Below, one piece after another: positions 12,101-23,826 of a stretch of 64,000 nucleotides of DNA. The stretch comes from Cladopsammia gracilis. Lineage: Eukaryota; Cnidaria; Anthozoa; Scleractinia; Dendrophylliidae. Where the stretch lies: contig JAJGOT010000442.1 of assembly GCA_022457155.1 (NCBI GenBank), forward strand, positions 62,001 to 126,000, given 5' to 3'. The translations under genes and the position numbers were made by a program. Positions within the stretch are counted from its first letter, which is position 1. Every line of letters starts with the position of its first letter. Below the pieces are notes generated by a model. It saw only the letters and a program-made list of their open reading frames with translations. It was not told the origin of the DNA and did not search any database.

Positions 12101-15100
12101 GGAATAGGCTACATGATGAGAGGCCTAGCCTGTTCCTGGTGCACGAACAAGCGAGGAAACTGCCTATCACAAAATGAGTTCCCTGAACCGTTATTCACTT
12201 CCGTCTATCCTTGTCATCCTGCATATTATCCCTAAACTAGTTGTTCGGATTTCCCCTTTTCGAATCTTTTTTCCCAATTTAGTTGTGTATTTGTGGTTTG
12301 GAAATGAAACATGGAAATTTGTAAGTGAATTATACGATATCAGTTCAGCGGCACACTTTCCCTTAAAAAATGGAGATGACTGTGCACGCAGGTGAGGGAA
12401 ATAATCTTTAGACCTTCTATGAACCATAAGTTAATATCAAACACACCACCTGTGAACTGCCTTGTATTCAATAACTAGTCAAAATTGTCAAATTGTTACA
12501 AAGCAAATAAAATAATAAAATAACCAGTCAAAACCTCACCGTCAGAAGCAGCAAAGCTAGAAGAAGGATGGGATAGACACAGTTTCTTTGTAAGGATGAA
12601 GCACGGATACTCCTCTCTGAAATTAGAAAGAAGCAAAAACGAAATGACAGCATTGTCAAAACTTAAATTTCTCTCTCTGTTTAACTAACATAGGGTGTAA
12701 ATTGCGTGAAAGAAAACTCACATTCTTTGTTATGCATCAGTAAATTTCAGCAGAGCTTATGAACCCTTGGGAAAATCTCTGGGCATTAGCATTATTTTTG
12801 TGAAAAAAAAAAATTGGCAAATGGTCCATGGCAGGTCAAAAAAGCTCTTGAAATGCCCCGGGCATAGTAAAATAAAGAAGGAAAATTCTTCCAATCTAGA
12901 CTCATTCAAAAGTTATTTGAGGGCAAATAAGGTCAACATTGAAGTGTTTTCCTTCAGTTTTTCTCAAGTGACTGATTAGAGCAAGTTGGTGACAAATTTC
13001 TTGTCAGAAATGGAGCTTGGATTCTTTGAGGTCAAAAACGTGAGGATGTCAAATGCTCAGAGGTACACTAAGAGTAGGCTAATGCCTGACCCCCCGGGAT
13101 TTGAACATGAGCAAATGCCCGACTAATGCTGAGAGGGAATGGGCACTGCTGGAATTGACTGATGCATAAGTTTCTCTCTGTTTTATGAACATCGGATGTG
13201 AATCGAGTGAAAGAAACATCACATTTTAACGCAATACCAACCCAGCTCCAGCCTTTGAACTTCCAGTTGTTTTAATTTACTTGGATTAGGATCAATTCCA
13301 TTATGCATGGTGATGCCATTATGATATCCTAAAATCAATAAATAGCATGCGGTTACAAACTTGACTCAATCATAAATAGGCCATTTGGAGAACATAAAAT
13401 GTTGAGGGAGAATAATTCATTACTTTAAAGGCAAAACATCGCCCTAAAAAAAAGTTGCCAAATTAAATAACTACTGAAGGAAGTCATATTCTGACACACT
13501 GCCAGGGTGGTCGTATAAGGTCGTCAGTTTAGTAGCAATGGGGAGCAAAGGACAGGTGGCATGCAAAGAAACAAGCTAAGATGGATTTCTACTGTGTTAG
13601 TGGTCCTTGGGTTACTCCCACCAAGATTGGTTGCTGGACACTTAAATGCTCGTGATGATAAAAACTGTATAATTAAAGAATAATTATTCTTACCATTCAT
13701 TTTCCTCTTCAAGCTTTCTTCTTCTAATTTAATAGCACTTATTTCATCATCCAGGTCTCGAAGAAACTGGAACACAAAAACATATTTTACCACAATTGCC
13801 GCTAAACTCGCAATCTGATTGGTCAACGTGAGTGGTAAATGAGAGTCCAGAATACGGTGCTGACGCTAACATCACGCGTGCTTGAAAACAACCAATCAGA
13901 TTGCGAGAAAGTTATAGACAACGCTTGCTCTTTCTTTGCTGTCACCTTTTGTAACAAGACTTCGATTTTTCCTTGTATTTTTTTCTAAATATTGTTGTAA
14001 AAAACAAATTTACACCGGTTTTCTGTGGTGTGGACTCTAATTTACCACGATTTACGTCATCACATGGTCAAAATTTGTTGCTGACTCACTCGGCTGCGCC
14101 TCGTGAGTCCACAACATTTTGACCATCTGATGACGTAAATCGTGGTAAATAAGAGTCCACACCATGGAAAACCGGTGTTGTACAAGACATCAATAAAATT
14201 AAAATAAATTGAAAAAATGAAATGCATAACATGGAATAACTGATTGTGCTTAAAGTGCCCCTACGATCAAATTTTTTATTTTAATTTTTTTTTACATTTT
14301 CGTGTACAATTAGACTTTCTTACTCATCTTGCCAAATTTCAATTCATTACGAACATCGGGTTGAAATTATAATAACAATAAGTATTGAAAATCATGCGAA
14401 AAGCAACAAAAACTTTTGACATGTTCTTTGTGCAATTTTCTATGCTGATTGTTGTAATTATAATTTCAACCCGTGAGGTATGTTTGAGTCTTTGACGTCA
14501 CTTTCTCCCATTCGCAACCAAGCCTTGGAACAAGGTTGATTAATGGCGACCATAAATTCTCGGAAATAAATGTTAAAATAAAATGATTTCTGATGTTCGT
14601 AATGAATTGAAATTTGGCAAGATGAGTAAGAAAGTCTAATTGTACACGAAAATGTTAAACCACATTTCATCACATTCTTTCGATGTCAAACCTTGATGAT
14701 TCTGGTAACTTTTCCAGGCTGAATCAAATACCAGTGCGACCATTCAAATGAAAGCTATTGAGCAGTACTTTTGTGTGGTACTGTTTATTATGCAGTAAAA
14801 GGTGGTTCCACTGTTTTAGCATATGTACTATATAGATGAAATCCCAAAGTGTGACCACCATTTAAATGAAAGCTATTGAGCAGTACTTTCCTGTGGTACT
14901 GTTTATTATGCTGTATAAGGTGGTTCTACTGTTTTAGCATATGTATGTAGATGAAATCCTAAAGTGTGACCATTCAAATGAAAGCTAACGAGCTGTACTT
15001 TCCTGTGGTACTGTTTATCATGCTCTACAAGGTGGTTCTAACTTTTGAGTCTGTGGATGAAATCCTAAAGTGTGACCATTCAAATGACAGATACTGAGCA

Positions 15101-18100
15101 GTACTTTCCTGTGGTACTGTTTATTATGTTGTACAAGGTGGTTCTAACTTTTGAGTCTGTGGATGAAATCCTGATGTGTGGGCATTCAAATGAAAGTTTT
15201 TGAGCAGTACTGTCCTGTTCTGTTAGTTTTTTTTTTTAATGCTGTACACAACTAAACTGAGGATTTGTTACTATGTTTGAACGTGAGCACTCTTAGGAGT
15301 GAAAAAGATAAGCTGAGGAAAGGTATTTGAGTAAATAGTATAGTATACAGACAATACTTCAAGTCCACTAAGTTACCTGTGGTTTGACCACATATTTGCC
15401 CAAGACAGTAAACATCCGTGCAAATCCAACAGGGGTGCAAACTATGGATCAATTAACACAAAGTTGTCAAAAGTTGTGCTATGATATACAGTGAGCTGAC
15501 TCTCAAAGCCGGACACCCTCGGGACCAGCGCTAGCTGTCCATTTCACATGTGTCCACCTTACAGAGAGTTTATTAATTTTATAGAAAATCAAGTGATATT
15601 CGGCCGGAATCAGGCAACAACTCATGTCCCCTTTAGAGAGGTGTCTGACTTACAGGGGTGTCCACTTTAAGAGTGAAGAATTGGATGAAAAACGATGGCT
15701 AAATTGCAAAGTTACTAATTATATAGAAAATGTTCTTAAAAATTGGAAAATTCAGCAGTCGAATAACAAATCCCTTACTGGATGGCTTGACAGATACTAC
15801 TGATATTTTACTCATTGAACACATTTCTCTACTTTGCAAGTTGTAAAATATCTGCACATATTATCTGTTAACCCATCTTTGAGCACCTTTGAGCTGCGTG
15901 GTACACCCTGCCCAAAATTCCATTGGATTTGTAAGGTCTGGGCAATGCAAACCCACTCAAAATCCAAAGGAATACTCCTGCAACATCCAACCCACTCAAA
16001 ATTCCAACTAAGGAATATTCCTGCAACATCCAATTCACTCAAAATTAATGAAGCTGTATAAAAAAGTGCTGATTGACATCAACCTGGAGATAAAAAAATT
16101 ATTTCAGGATCACATTCCTTAATCAATATATCTACTTACGCAAAAGCATAAGACCTCCAAGCAGTGATATACAAGAATAGATGAATGGCAGACCAGGAAT
16201 CCAAACTTCTGTAAAAAACATACATTGACATACCATCTCTACCAATACGACTGATGCAATTAAAATATTGGCTAGGGAAATAACAACAGACATTTATATT
16301 GGGAACCAGGAGAGAAGAAGGTGCAAACCAGGAGAAGAAAGAGTGGGAACCAGGAGAGAAGGGGGTGTGAACTATGAGAGAAGAGGGCGGGAACCAGGAG
16401 TGAAGGGTGTGGGAACCAGAAGACAAGGGGGTGGGAACCGCAAGAGAAGGGGGTGAGAACCAGGTAAGTAAGGGATGGGAACTAGGTGAGACGGGGATGG
16501 GAACCAGAAGAGAAGAGAGTGGGAACCAAGAAAGAAGAGGGTGGGAACCAAGAAAGAAGAGGGTGGGAACTAGGAGGTGGGAGCCAGGAAAGAAGGGGGT
16601 GGGAACCAGGAGAGAAGAGGGTGGGAACCAGGAGAGAAGAGGGTGGGAGCCAGAAGAGAAGGGGGTGGGAGCCAGGAGAGAAGGGGGTGGGAACCAGGAG
16701 AGAAGGGGGTGGGAACCAGGAGAGAAGGGGGTGGGAACCAGGAAAGAAGGGGATGGGAACCAGGAGAGAAGAGGGTGGGAGCCAGGAGAGAAGGGGGTGG
16801 GAGCCAGGAGAGAAGGGGGTGGGAACCAGGAGAGAAGGAGGGAACCAGGAGTGAAGGGGGTTGGAAACAGGAAAGAAGGGGATGGGAACCAGGAGAGAAG
16901 AGGGTGGGAACCAGGAGAGATGAGGGTGGGAGCCAGGAGAGAAGGGTATGGGAACTGGGAGAGGGGGGTGAAGGAGACATGCGAAAATGTTGTTTCTAAG
17001 TGTAAACAGAACAGAGTAGAACTTTGAAATATTGTCTAAAATTGTATAATAAAGGCAGAAGGTGCTGGAAATTAGGTGTAAAGTCACTTAGAGGGCAGTT
17101 CCCCACCCCAGCCCCAAAATGTCAATATAAGCAGGGACTGTTGAGTGTGTAAATGTATAAAACCTATAATTTGGGTGCACTTGAAACCTTCTAGTGCAGT
17201 TGACAACTACCTTCATCAGATGTCCGTCCTCTGTCAATCAGAGCTAAACCCACCCACACAATGCTGGTCACTAGGATGGCAAGCAGGATAAGCACCACTG
17301 ATGTCTCATACACTCTTGCCATGATTCCCTGTAACATGAAGTAACCCAGCATTTGTTAACCCTTTCTGACTGACTAAAAAGCAATTACACATGTATAAAC
17401 TTTGTAAGAAAGCAATAAAGTTGAAGCTCTTGCAAGCAACCACCTCAACTTTTGAGTCCACAGACTCAAAAGTTAGAACAAATGGTACCATGCAAAAGTA
17501 CTGCTGAAGAGGTTTCATTTGAATGGTCACACCATAGGATTTCGTCCACAGACTCAATTAAAAGTTAGAACAAATGGTACCATGCAAAAGTACTGCTGAA
17601 GAGATTTCACTTGAATGGTCACACCATAGGATTTTGTCAACAGACTCAATTAAAAGTTAGAACAAATGGTACCATGCAAAAGTACTGCTGAAGAGATTTC
17701 ACTTGAATGGTCACACCATAGGATTTTGTCAACAGACTCAAAAGTTAGAACAAATGTTACCATGCAAAAGTACTGCTGAAGAGGTTTCATTTGAATGGTC
17801 ACACCACAGGAATTCGTCCACAGACTCAAAAAGTTAGAACTACATTACATGTCTCCATAATCATGACCCAGAGAGTGAAAGGGTTAAAGTAAGAACTAGA
17901 CCTGGGAGTGGTCCCTTACTTAGTACAGAGTTCTAATTGCATTCGACGTTAGGAGAACGCAATCATAAACTTGACGCAGGGCAGGAAAAAACTCGATTTT
18001 TGGGTGAACAAGGTACCGGAAACACGTCATACCATTCATGACGCAATTCTTGATGCGCGAAGCCTGGGCACGAAAACAAACAAGCGCATGCACTTTATAG

Positions 18101-21100
18101 AGTCCTTAAGTGATGACGTCACAAAAACTAATTTTGTGAAATTATGTAATGAACCAAGGCAAAATTAGATGCTGATTTTTGGCAGTCATAAACTTGACGC
18201 AGAGCAGGAAAAAACTCGATATTCGGAAATGGCAAGACAAAAAACGCCGGATTGCATCCTAGTAAAATATTGGCACCGTTATGCTCTGATGACTCCATAC
18301 AAACCCTTCTAATTTTGCTTTGGTTCATTACATAATTTCACAATTAGTTTTTGTGAGGTCATCACTTAAGGACTCTATTTCTCCTCGTGCAAAGCAAAAA
18401 CTCTCCTCAGGTGCACGATTTCTCGGTTAGTTCAATCCATTTTTAATGCAGGAAAAAGAGAGCTTAGTACTGATTCCCCACGCTTAAACACGAAGTTCCG
18501 GTGTAAAAGGCTGTCAAGTGGCCAGGCCAAGGTCCTTTTATACCGGAACTTCGTCTTGAAACCCTTTGAACTGCTTACTTCGCAATGGCCATGTTTAGAT
18601 CTTGAATAAACTATGTATGAAAAGTATGAATTGTTGCAAGTTTGTTATGTTACACTTATATACATCAAGGTGTAGCCAGCTTTTTTACACGTACAACTTT
18701 AGATCAGGGGCCCGTTTCTCGAAAATCCCCCAACTTTTGACCATCCCGACCATGTTACCATGTTACCGACCATGTTGTTGATGTATAACAATTGTTCAGT
18801 TGCAAGCGTAAATTATATACATCCACTTTGAAACAAATGTTGTACATCTTCTTTGTAATGGTTCAGCCTTCGAACGCACTTCTCTAATCCGTGATTACTC
18901 CTAGTTAATAAGAATGTAAAGCCCTGGCCGAACCCCTTGTGACTCTGTTTGGCTTGCATTGTGTGCAGTTGCGATGGCTTGCATTGACTTGCACCATCGT
19001 TGATTGAGCTCAAATTTGTTTGCAAGTAGGCAAACGTTTTTTACTGTTTGGGCACCAAATGCAAGTAGTCACAAGTGTCTTGTGTGCGATTTTACCTTTT
19101 TGATAGCAAATTATAACTGTCTAGTGGGTGAATAACCAGTCACGGATGAAGTGACCAGTTTGAAATGTTACCTTTCTAGAACCTGCAAATCCTTCTGACT
19201 CAGTGAAGAAATAGGCAAATGGAATGGCAACAAAAAGCGACATGTAGGAGCCTAGAAATATCTGGTTCCACATTCCTGTCAGTGAGAATAAATCAGTGCA
19301 TTCAGTCATCAGTATTCAGATTCAAATATTTACAGCCATGCTCTGTCATGCGTGACCAGTATTTTTGAAAATTTGAATGGAGTTTTCAAGTTTACGCATC
19401 GGTTTCGTAAACTCATTCCGAGATTCGGAATTCCCGTGAAAATTTTACCGCAATTTCAGAAACAAAGACCAACAAAATATCATTTTATTTGAAATGTTAC
19501 AAATCCGAACAATATTAGGTTTTTTATGCATGTAACAAAGTTATTTTTCCATTAACTTGCGACTTTCAAAGTGTTTTCCAGAGAGACCTTCAAGGTTTCA
19601 TTCAAATCTCGGACATTACAAAGAAATATTCAAATGTTCATTTCAGTCTTGTGATTACTGGTCATGTGTGACAGAGCATGGCTGCAATTGCTGAAAGTCT
19701 GACATTGTTAGATGTCATGTACTAGTGACTAAATTATGGAACTCTCTTCCGGACTTGTTTCCAACATCTACTTTTACGGATTTTAAGCGTAGAATATTAA
19801 ACTATGATTCATTTTAGTACCATCATGGTAACTAGTTTTATAATGCAGAGTTTTATAATAGTTTTAGAATTGTAGTTGTATTATGTATATAGTCTAGTAT
19901 AATTTTATTTGTAGCATTTTATTGTATTTTTTATTGTGCTCGAATACATTAGCATATATTTGCTACTCTAAATTTTAGAGTTGAAATAAAGTATATGTAT
20001 GTGTGGATGTTAAAAAAAAATAGACTAATTGATATTGCAAAAAATCTTTACATGTAACAGCACAATATTGAAGATGTGTCAGTCGTCATTATTATTTTAA
20101 TCTACCACTGCTTCTAAAGATGGTCCATTAGCTAACAGGATATGTGCATTTTGACTGATACAATGTAAGTAAGATGAATTATCATTCAATGCATTTTTTT
20201 CTTCCTTTTCATTGACCAAGATTCCACCATGTGACCTGCAAATAACTGCCCACGAATAATTCTTCTCATGCGCACAACGGTGCAAAGTTGTTTTGCTGCA
20301 AATAATTGTTCTGCTCTTGTCCTCTACACTATTGAATGGCAGCCATGCTCTGTTTCAGCAGTTATGAATAAGTATTAAATTGAAAAACACACTCGGTTAT
20401 CGAGTGTTAAAAGTACAACTTTCGAACTCGGCTATCGCAAAATATAGTGATTTGTCAATGCCTTGCAGATCAATTATTTGCCTCAGCCAAATTGATCTAG
20501 TTGCCACTGACAAATCACTATTTTGAACCTTGTCCAATAATTGATAAATATTTGCAGTAGAACTGTTTGAATATTTACAATGGCTATGCCTGCAGCCCTC
20601 CATTATAAATATCCATACAGTTCAGCCGCTCATATTTTATCGATAACTTAACCTTAGTTAACTGATTTTGCAAATAAAGCTTGACTTACCATGAATAAGG
20701 GAGCCATTGAGCCACTTGATGTAGTAACTATTGGGATACATAATCATGATCTCATTACTAAAGATGGACATGGGCAACAGAAGAACTGAACCCAGCGACA
20801 CTGTGAATGTGAAGGTACATAGCCAAAACCTGAAATGTAACACACAGTATTGTAACACTTGTTCATGACAAGTTTTAACCCTTTTAACTCCCAAGAGCAG
20901 TGCCAAAGATAAAATTCAATAAAAATCCTACAAGGATTAGAGATTTCATTTGAATGGTCACACCATATAGGATTTCATCGACAGACTCAAAAGTTAGAAC
21001 AAAATTAATGGTATTGCAAAAGTACTGCTGAAGAGGTTTCATTTGAATGGTCACATCATAGGATTTCAACCAGACTCAAAAGTTAGAACAAATGGTACCA

Positions 21101-23826
21101 TGCAAAAGTACTGCTGAAGAGGTTTCATTTGAATGGTCACACCACAGGATTTCGTCAACAGACTCAAAAAGTTAGAACTGCATGTCTCCATAATTGACTC
21201 AGGTTAAACAATGCATATTTGTCCCATTGTGGGAGAGGGCTTAGGCTTGGAATAAGCAATACCATCCTGTAAAAGTACAACTGTTACAGAAACAGAAACA
21301 ATGGAATTCACTTCCATTGCATCCATACCTTTTTTAAAAGCCTCATGCACCATATAGAAGCACTAGCTCCTTTTAAGAACCATATTATACTGCTGCTTAT
21401 TACCGGTAATTATCTAGACAAAAGGGTTTAACATTTTTAACATGTTTCTGTATTTCAGTGGGAAAGCAGTGTTCCAGTTAACTTTCAAAGGCATGGAGTC
21501 AATGAATAATTTTAAGGGGTCAACAGGTTGTGGGTCCCTCTAAATGTTTTTAAGTTAGCCATTTGATTTGTCAGGTCAGGAAGCCAGCCTTGTCGGGTTT
21601 TTGACCTGAGACCCCTCTCTTATCTGGAACACTGGAAAGTCTTAACATGTTTTGAGCCATCATTACGTGAGTAATAACATACGAAGTACCTTGTCAACTC
21701 TTAAATTAATACTTACGATATCCGATACACAAATGCATCTTCTTCATCTGATGAAAAAAACAATTGAAAAGAAAATAATAGTTAATAAAGGTCATATAAT
21801 TTCCTTAAATATATATATGTTGTGGTTTAAATTTTCATTTGGTTTCAAAATTTTCAAACTTAATCAAACTAGTTTGAAAATTTTCAAAGAAAAGAAAAAA
21901 TTTGAACATTTACCACAACATATATCCAAATTAGTATATAATTTGAGAAATTAACATAACAATTTGGTTTGTCTACTGAGTTCATAAGTTTTTATTAGCG
22001 GTATGCTGAAATTCAAATGCTGATGTTTCAAGTGCTAGCCTTTCTTTAGAGCAAATCAACACGGTGTTCAACATCATATCCAACGGCAACTTTTCAATTT
22101 AGGACACCTACTTTGCGTTGAGCAAAAATAAATAAAGCTTTTAGAGAGCCAAGAGCCAACAAAAGATACTGAAATGGATATAAAATGCTGAATAGATATA
22201 AAATGCCAAAATGGTGAAAAAGTGACGGTGTGGGCAACCTGATAAAGTTTGCCATTTTGCAACTTAAAATGCTGGAAAATCACAAAATGCTCTGGGAGCA
22301 AGACCCTTCAGACCTTGCAACTCCCACTTCATTCACTGAAACTTGGGCCACTTTGAAAAGTTGTGAAAACACTGCTTCTGTGGGTACTAAACCCTTATTG
22401 AGGAAGACACCCAACTCTTTCCTACCTGAATCAAGTTCATCTCTCTTTCTTTTGTAGGTACTGATAACAGCATGAGAAATCCCATACAAAATAATGAACA
22501 CAAGCAGGGAAATCTAAAAATAAGATTCAAATGAAAAACAATTTATGGACAAATATAAAATCTTACCACCTTTACCTCAGTGTCTCCCTCGCACGCCCCG
22601 TTCACTGCGCACCCATATTTTTTCCACGAACCTGCTATGCTGGCTAGAACTTAGGTAAAATTAGAAGACTTAGTATGCGGTCATCAGAGCATAACAGTGC
22701 CACTGTCACCCCCAAATTGCAATAAGATGCTGTTTTTTAAGCCACGGCTACACGTGTGATTTTTTGCTTGCACAGGTGATCCGATTTTTTGAAAAATCGT
22801 CGCGTCGCCAGCGCACGGTGGTGGCTTCACGCGTGACAAATTTTAGTGACAAAATGTTGCAACAAAGACAGCGCAAGGCTGGGTTGAGCCTGAGCCTCGC
22901 TTTAGTTCTTAAATCTTATTGGCTAGATACCCTTTTGTCGCGTCCAAGTGCAAGAAAAAAGTTGCAGGGCGGCTACACGAGCGACATGTCCACAATTTTA
23001 TCACTAAACAGTCAACTCTTGTGACTTTTTTCTGCGATTTTTTCAGCTCTCGCGTCACACGTTCACGAGTGGCTACACATGCGATTTTTACCGTGCGCTG
23101 ATGGCGCGACAATTTTGTAAAAAATCGCATCACCTGTGCAAGCAAAAAATCGCACGTGTAGCCGCGGCTTTAGCAAGCTGGTATTTTTCGTCATGCTCTT
23201 CCAGAATATCTCATCACAATCCCATAACTTCACAAATTTAAGTGGTTTTTTTTTTAATGATAGCAGCTTAATTAAACATGCAACAGCTGACATTTGTAAT
23301 TAGATCAGGGGCATATTAGGGCCTGGTCACACTACAGTCAAAAACAAAAATCCGCCCATGCAAAAATCGAGGAAAACAAAAGAAACTGCTCCGGTGGGCC
23401 ACGCTTTTTTTGGACTGGCTATTTTTTGTTTTTGACTGTAGTGCGCGCGACCACTCCTTTAATACAGTACTAATCAATTTCATAAAGTGCAATATAATTA
23501 ATTTAATTTACTAATTTAAAGTGATCTTTATATGACCTGATATATATCTGGTTCTCAAGGAAACAAATAACTCAACAGTCAACCCTGAACCGAGTGAAGT
23601 TTAGCTTTTAAGCTCGTGGCTACTACACAAATAATCGAAATCAGTGCATTTTAACAACAAGTACATTAACAATGCATATTTTTATCACCAACAGATTACC
23701 CTTTTGTTGACCTTTGTACATCAAAGTATTTTTAGGAGTAAGAAAATGCTGTACACTCACCACATACTCCCTTACAGTATCATAAAATATCTGTTCTTCC
23801 TCGCTTCCATCATAGTTTGTCGCCAT
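9161..23826 (-). CDS. LMBR1: LMBR1/LMBR1L family polytopic membrane protein, 16 exons
   Basis: A complete gene by in-phase splicing: exons 23761-23826, 22426-22513, 21717-21747, 20690-20829, 19172-19275, 17211-17328, 16140-16208, 15377-15441, 13694-13766, 13242-13328, 12540-12616, 11854-11931, 11700-11773, 10506-10596, 10315-10381 and 9161-9381. They total 1449 nt (482 aa), close to the roughly 490 aa of animal LMBR1 and LMBR1L. The protein has about nine hydrophobic helices and a central Glu/Lys coiled coil (exons 9-10). Family landmarks are YPNSYY..WLNGSLIHG, PVGFARMFTV, LRPVVRETTTTK and LILSSALPVLSRTLG. Vertebrate members are lipocalin-receptor-like or Wnt-modulating membrane proteins; the coral role is inferred only. 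The exon 10 donor (GTTGGT) is weak but keeps frame. The split between LMBR1 and LMBR1L is a vertebrate matter, so the symbol is family-level. Confidence 0.93.
9545..9700 (+). repeat. Single unit of the 88-bp dispersed repeat with its conserved right end
   Basis: One short-type unit (TGTGACCATTCAAATGAAACC, then GTACCATTTGTT), followed by the tail GGGATTTTTCTTGAA. The same tail ends the larger array at 31600-31620, which defines a right boundary for the family. Located in the last LMBR1 intron. Confidence 0.75.
10082..10203. mobile_element. Small inverted-repeat element
   Basis: ACGCAGGCTACAC at 10082-10094 faces GTGTAGCCTCCGT at 10191-10203, 122 bp overall, in the last LMBR1 intron. One mismatch in the arms. 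MITE-like, family unknown. Confidence 0.5.
10928..11030 (+). mobile_element. Possible retroelement 3' tail
   Basis: The phrase CTGATGAAGGGCCAAGCCCG, followed by AAACGTCG and an AT-rich tail, resembles 3' ends of Penelope-like and other retroelements in invertebrates. The ORF is not preserved. Recognition by phrase only, hence low confidence. It lies in an LMBR1 intron. Confidence 0.25.
11997..12110. mobile_element. Foldback MITE (CAGGCTCTCAGATAGTG family)
   Basis: CCCAGGCTCTCAGATAGTGG faces CCCACTGAGAGCCTGG across about 70 bp. The same family, much better preserved, sits at 42457-42668. It lies between LMBR1 exons 12 and 11, within about 70 bp of exon 12. Confidence 0.7.
14012..14178. repeat. 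Palindrome with arms of about 70 bp
   Basis: ACACCGGTTTTC...TTTACCACGATTTACGTCATCA is mirrored by TGATGACGTAAATCGTGGTAAA...ACCGGTGT, loop about 30 bp. It lies in the LMBR1 intron between exons 9 and 8. The CGATTTACGTCATC core recalls a CRE half-site, which may be coincidence. Confidence 0.85.
14294..14655. mobile_element. Foldback element with perfect 64-bp inverted arms
   Basis: 14294-14357 and 14592-14655 are exact reverse complements over 64 bp as far as I can read, separated by 234 bp of AT-rich DNA. Perfect arms suggest a recent insertion or gene-conversion upkeep. It lies in the LMBR1 intron between exons 9 and 8. Confidence 0.9.
14730..15240 (+). repeat. Dispersed 106-bp repeat array, about 4.5 units
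   Basis: AGCAGTACTT (AGCTGTACTT in the third) recurs at 14761, 14879, 14991, 15097 and 15203, spacing 118, 112, 106 and 106. The two longer units carry an insertion around TTTTAGCATATGTA. Long-unit type, in an LMBR1 intron. Confidence 0.85.
15490..15675. mobile_element. Tigger/pogo-like terminal fragment
   Basis: TACAGTGAGCTGACTCTCAA, GTGTCCACCTTACAGAG, GAGGTGTCTGACTTACAG and GGTGTCCACTTTAAG have the reiterated tccgctta-type layout of pogo/Tigger ends. No ORF remains. In the LMBR1 intron just below exon 7. Confidence 0.5.
16290..16970 (+). repeat. 22-bp G-rich purine minisatellite, about 30 units
   Basis: The unit GTGGGAACCAGGAGAGAAGGG recurs with a 22-bp period (for example GAACCA at 16691, 16713 and 16735). 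The plus strand is about 90 percent purine with GGG/GGGGG blocks in every unit. A 22-bp period keeps all three frames open on both strands, giving large artefactual ORFs (Trp-Glu-Pro-Gly and Ser-Pro-His-Pro repeats). It lies in the intron between LMBR1 exons 6 and 7, so LMBR1 pre-mRNA carries the pyrimidine strand. Confidence 0.93.
17440..17890 (-). repeat. Dispersed 88-bp repeat array, reverse orientation
   Basis: About four short-type units (AAAGTTAGAACAAATGGTAC) spaced 92, 92 and 88 bp. The outer end reads CATGTCTCCATAATCATGAC, then AGAGTGAAAGGGTTAA, the complement of the family left end. In an LMBR1 intron. Confidence 0.85.
18098..18377. mobile_element. Inverted-repeat element with about 70-bp arms
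   Basis: 18098-18168 and 18309-18377 are inverted copies (TAGAGTCCTTAAGTGATGAC to GGCAAAATTAG). A direct repeat CATAAACTTGACGCAG(G/A)GCAG at about 17966 and 18187 lies partly outside, hinting at a rearranged larger element. A separate hairpin sharing CGAAGTTCCGGT lies at about 18490-18556. Confidence 0.75.
19331..19686. mobile_element. MITE family copy 1 (TTACAGCCATGCTCYGTCA ends)
   Basis: Starts TACAGCCATGCTCTGTCATG and ends with its complement TGACAGAGCATGGCTGCA, 356 bp. It matches, nearly end to end, the copy at 29518-29880 in PDSS1 intron 1. No coding capacity. In the LMBR1 intron between exons 5 and 4. Confidence 0.88.
19716..20020 (+). mobile_element. LINE 3' end: reverse-transcriptase C-terminal relic and poly(A)
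   Basis: A short frame at 19716-19817 reads VTKLWNSLPDLFP...FTDFKRRI and ends TAG. LWNSLP followed by F-K-x-x-L/I is the usual C-terminal signature of CR1/Rex-type LINE reverse transcriptases. A 3' UTR follows with AATAAA at about 19985 and an A-run at 20012-20020. 5'-truncated, antisense to LMBR1 within its intron. Confidence 0.7.
20340..20650. mobile_element. Repeat copy sharing GCAGATCAATTATTTGCCTC with 48.5 kb
   Basis: Contains inverted words GTGATTTGTCA and TGACAAATCAC, with GCAGATCAATTATTTGCCTC between. The same layout recurs at 48490-48800 in the opposite orientation, with GCAGTTATGAATAAGTATTA on one side. Hence a dispersed non-autonomous element. In an LMBR1 intron. Confidence 0.65.
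20930..21205 (-). repeat. Dispersed 88-bp repeat array, reverse orientation
   Basis: About 2.5 short-type units (GTTTCATTTGAATGGTCACA), ending in the outer boundary GTTAGAACTGCATGTCTCCA. It begins about 100 bp downstream of LMBR1 exon 4's acceptor side. Confidence 0.8.
21812..21925. mobile_element. MITE (ATATGTTGTGGTT ends), copy 1
   Basis: ATATATGTTGTGGTTTAAA faces ACCACAACATATAT, 114 bp. Related copies at 39274-39647 and 59287-59422. It begins about 65 bp upstream (in gene sense) of LMBR1 exon 3. Confidence 0.8.
22741..23168. mobile_element. 428-bp MITE with about 42-bp TIRs, TTAA-type site
   Basis: GCCACGGCTACACGTGTGAT...CACAGGTGAT is mirrored by ATCACCTGTG...CGCACGTGTAGCCGCGGC. Flanks are TTAA on the left and TTTA/TTAG on the right, fitting a decayed TTAA target duplication (piggyBac or Kolobok-like; inference). 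In LMBR1 intron 1. Confidence 0.75.
23326..23451. mobile_element. Small foldback element
   Basis: GTCACACTACAGTCAAAAAC is mirrored by GTTTTTGACTGTAGTGCGCG, 126 bp overall. Non-coding, in LMBR1 intron 1. Confidence 0.65.

Noticed and set aside
16407..17087. Large overlapping ORFs on both strands (Trp-Glu-Pro-Gly and Ser-Pro-His-Pro repeats), possible structural protein
   Set aside because: They arise from the 22-bp purine minisatellite and are open in several frames at once; located in an LMBR1 intron.
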